Source: a bacterium (GTDB lineage Bacteria > Bacillota > Clostridia > Lachnospirales > Lachnospiraceae). From it: DNA of 64,000 nt. Shown here piece by piece: positions 62,032-64,000 of the stretch. The position numbers and the translations under genes were made by a program. The notes beneath the pieces were generated by a model. That model did not search any database. It was not told where the DNA came from and was given only the letters and a program-made list of their open reading frames with translations. The number at the start of each line of letters is the position of its first letter. The stretch's first letter is position 1. The stretch is taken from contig JAMPCE010000006.1 in NCBI GenBank assembly GCA_023666335.1, positions 1 through 64,000 on the forward strand, read 5' to 3'.

Positions 62032-62739
62032 AATTGTACAGATAGCATAACCAACGCAGACACGCTTGCGCTCCATTTCGGGCGTAATGGTACTAAGTTC
62101 GGAAGTTGCGTTGCAACTTCAAACCTCACTAAGTACCAACGTCCTACAAGGGTCTGCTTATAGTTATCCTATCTGTACAATTTGCCAAAGTTCTATCAAT
62201 TAGCTTCACATACCTATCCATAAATCTATTATCATCACAACATATATTTTGAATTAAGGAATATGATTTCTTAAGGAGTCCCTTAAAATGCGTCAGCACT
62301 TAGCGAGGTTTGAAGTTGCAACGCAACTTCCGAGCTTAGTACTGCTACGCATTTTATGGAGCAAACGCGCGACGACGGAGAAATCATATTTCTTAATTCA
62401 TTTATTAACGTTGATATGATACAATATATCTGTTACGCTTGGAATGGAGCGCAAGCGTGTCTGCGTTGGTTATACATTTGTACATTCTACAATATCAAAA
62501 TCCCTGCTACGCATTTTATGGAGCGAAAGCGCGACGACGGAGAAATCATATTTCTTAATTCATTTATTAACGTTGATATATGGATATATCTGTTACGCTT
62601 GGAATGTGGTAAATTCCTACGGATATTAGCAGAGGAAAATTTCTGCGAAATTATCCTCACGAGCACTGTTCGCAGGCTCGCCACTACACTTAAAATAAAA
62701 CGCAAGCGTGTGTCTGCGCTGGTTATACATTTGTACATT
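62032..62739. repeat. Repeat mosaic beside parS: inverted and direct repeats, no gene
   Basis: No convincing gene lies between 61674 and 62760. From 62032 four repeat modules recur. A 43-bp element occurs at 62092-62134 and inverted at 62298-62340, with 41 identical positions; its core is GAAGTTGC-GTT-GCAACTTC. A 30-bp element occurs at 62048-62077 and inverted at 62443-62472, identical; a third, looser copy lies at 62701-62728. A 76-bp direct repeat (62342-62417 and 62504-62579) differs at 2 positions, and 23 more bases match after it. A 21-bp arm (62251-62271) pairs with 62379-62399 at 20 of 21 positions. The first part (62032-62183) folds on itself as an imperfect stem closed by TTGTACAGATAG and CTATCTGTACAA. 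Confidence 0.85.
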
Positions 62740-62760
62740 ATATTTACAATCGAAACCACT

Positions 62761-63405
62761 CTAATACAATTTGATAATATTATTCTTAATCGCAAACACC
62801 GCCGCCTGCGTCCGATCTGAAACCTCTATCTTCTTAAAGATATTGGAAATATGATTCTTCACAGTCCGCTCACTGATATTCAAATTTGTAGCAATCTCTT
62901 TATTAAACATCCCATTCGCCACCTGAACCAAAACCTCCAACTCACGATTCGTCAGCATAGCAACTTTATCCTTATCTTCATCACGGCTTATCAACTGATG
63001 ATTCAACGCCGGAATCAAACTGGACTGTATGTAATTTTCGCCATCCTGTACTGCCCTGATCGCCTTTTTCAATTCTGACGATTCCGAGTCTTTCATAATA
63101 TAACCTTCTACGCCAATGTCCACCGCATTCATCAAATATTCCAATTCGCTGTGAACTGTCAAAATCAAAACTTTGACCGGAGACTTGTCTTCTTTCATTT
63201 TTTTCAAAACTTCGATTCCATTCATTTCCGGCATATTGATATCCAAAAGCAAAACTTCCGGATCATACTTTTCGATATGTTCCAGACACTCAACACCGTT
63301 GGCAGCCTCCCCCACTACTTCAATGCTCCCGTCGAACTCCAATAATTGTCTCAGCCCCTCCCTGATCAAACTATGATCGTCCGCGATCATAACACGAATA
63401 CTCAT
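62761..63405 (-). CDS. NarL/FixJ-family response regulator (DegU-like)
   Basis: A 214-residue regulator. The receiver domain carries IRVMIADDHSLIREGL (acidic pair), VLLLDINMPEMNGIEVL (phospho-Asp near 55) and a later Lys in YIMKDSES. The C-terminal LuxR-type HTH is LTNRELEVLVQVANGMFNKEIATNLNISERTVKNHISNIFKKI. It is the partner of the DegS-like kinase upstream (39-base gap). Target genes are unknown; the family often controls motility, exoenzymes or stress. Confidence 0.94.
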   Translation of the reverse strand: MSIRVMIADDHSLIREGLRQLLEFDGSIEVVGEAANGVECLEHIEKYDPEVLLLDINMPEMNGIEVLKKMKEDKSPVKVLILTVHSELEYLMNAVDIGVEGYIMKDSESSELKKAIRAVQDGENYIQSSLIPALNHQLISRDEDKDKVAMLTNRELEVLVQVANGMFNKEIATNLNISERTVKNHISNIFKKIEVSDRTQAAVFAIKNNIIKLY

Positions 63406-63444
63406 CCTGTCACCTCTTCCCTTTCTGTTTTTTGTGAATGACCC

Positions 63445-64000
63445 TTATTTTTTTATAATATTGATTTCAACTGTTGTTCCGCTCTGCGTATCAATCCGCA
63501 TCTCGCCGCCGAGCAGGAAAACTCTCTCCTGCACAACCAGCAGACCAAAATGCTTTCCCTTTTTCGCAGCCTCTTTCACGTCAAACCCTGTTCCGTTATC
63601 TTTGACTCGGATCCGATAATCGCTCTCTGTTTTCTTTAAGCTGACCTCAATCTGATTTCCGCCGGAGTGCTTGATTGCATTCTGCACACATTCCTTGATA
63701 ATGTGATAGATCATGATCAAATAAAAATTTTTTTCTTCCTCCGAAAAATCATCCTCGATCTCATCAATATCCGCATGAATCTCAAACCTGCCATCCTGGT
63801 TCATCACAGAAAAAATATTAAAAAGCGCCTCCCGCAAGCCCAGATCATCAAAAGTCATCGGACGCAGATCATAGATCCTGTTACGAATATCATCAATCAC
63901 TTTGCGCAGACCGGATTCTATCGTAGCAAGTTCCAGTTTTGCCTTGATGGGATCCTGATCCATATAGAGGGACGTCAATTCCACCTTATGTACCAGATGT
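63445..64000 (-). CDS. DegS-like sensor histidine kinase, cut by window edge
   Basis: The frame is open to the right edge, so the N-terminus lies outside. The visible 185 residues read from the HisKA_3 region (HLVHKVELTSLYMDQDPIKAKLEL) through VIDDIRNRIYDLRPMTFDDLGLREALF, a DegS-type signature, to the HATPase domain (IIKECVQNAIKHSGGNQIEV, DNGTGFDVKEAAKKGKHFGLLVVQERVFLLGGEM). It phosphorylates the DegU-like regulator. The phospho-His itself is just beyond the edge. Confidence 0.92.
   Translation of the reverse strand, partial: HLVHKVELTSLYMDQDPIKAKLELATIESGLRKVIDDIRNRIYDLRPMTFDDLGLREALFNIFSVMNQDGRFEIHADIDEIEDDFSEEEKNFYLIMIYHIIKECVQNAIKHSGGNQIEVSLKKTESDYRIRVKDNGTGFDVKEAAKKGKHFGLLVVQERVFLLGGEMRIDTQSGTTVEINIIKK

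Noticed and set aside
62041-62160. Possible 5S rRNA in the first repeat unit
   Set aside because: The length and several stems recall 5S, but the conserved 5S loops (for example the CCGAAC and GAGAGTA regions) are absent.
62356-62820. A 154-codon frame across the repeat mosaic, with an internal 20-odd residue duplication
   Set aside because: The duplicated residues follow exactly the 76-bp DNA repeat; there is no ribosome site and the frame runs into the response-regulator gene on the other strand. It is a by-product of the repeats.
1-64000. CRISPR arrays, complete insertion sequences, prophage or integrase genes
   Set aside because: No regularly spaced repeat-spacer pattern, transposase, integrase or phage structural gene was seen.

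Overview
The window looks like chromosomal DNA of a spore-forming Clostridia, most likely a gut Lachnospiraceae. Supporting evidence: strong AGGAGG-type ribosome sites, sporulation genes (YabP, YabQ, a SpoIIE-type phosphatase, a YtvI-like membrane protein, a CotS-family kinase), a rubrerythrin, the archaeal-type ProS, and families common in that group (DUF3881, DUF4446, PEGA lipoproteins, GH127, GH3, GH4). parA, parB and a perfect 16-bp parS site near 61.9 kb suggest that the right end lies close to the replication origin. dnaA itself is not in the window.

Layout. 0-8.1 kb: orphan Phd-type antitoxin, proS, O-antigen-ligase-like protein, YtvI-like permease, RluA pseudouridine synthase, and a VanRS-like two-component system. 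8.1-18.4 kb: rubrerythrin, a PIN/Phd module, a membrane-tethered trigger-factor-like PPIase, Hsp20, a sigma/anti-sigma/VWA-lipoprotein locus split by a brnTA module, threonine aldolase, and a second ECF sigma factor with an FtsX-domain partner. 18.4-21.5 kb: an amino-sugar operon (GH4, sugar kinase, nagB). 21.6-27.8 kb: an AT-richer accessory stretch with a DUF4143 ATPase, an acyl-adenylating enzyme facing an XRE regulator across twin operators, a VapB with a deleted VapC, a racemase and a MntA/HepT pair. 27.8-31.2 kb: transglutaminase and GH13. 31.5-39.6 kb: the conserved block mazG-hup-rqcP-yabP-yabQ-divIC-spoIIE-tilS-hpt-ftsH, in the same order as Bacillus. 39.6-49 kb: HicAB, PEGA lipoprotein, CotS kinase, cca, GH3, GH127. 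49-54.9 kb: tRNA-Pro, HicB with a deleted HicA, membrane transporters, trxA/trmB, DacF and tRNA-Arg. 54.9-61.7 kb: DUF3881, serS, HD-GYP, DUF4446, parB, parA, oxidoreductase. 61.7-62.76 kb: a gene-free stretch with parS sites followed by a mosaic of inverted and direct repeats. The window ends in a DegS/DegU-like two-component pair cut by the right edge.

The most notable features are: (1) the repeat mosaic beside parS (62.03-62.74 kb), which can fold into large hairpins and matches no family I recognise; (2) seven toxin-antitoxin loci in about 50 kb, of which two keep an intact antitoxin beside a toxin with an internal deletion and one is an antitoxin alone; (3) an ECF sigma factor paired with a single-pass protein whose outer domain resembles the FtsX extracellular domain; (4) three tandem hairpins between parA and parB. 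Start codons were chosen by ribosome-site position. All functions rest on reading sequence and motifs; no database search was run.
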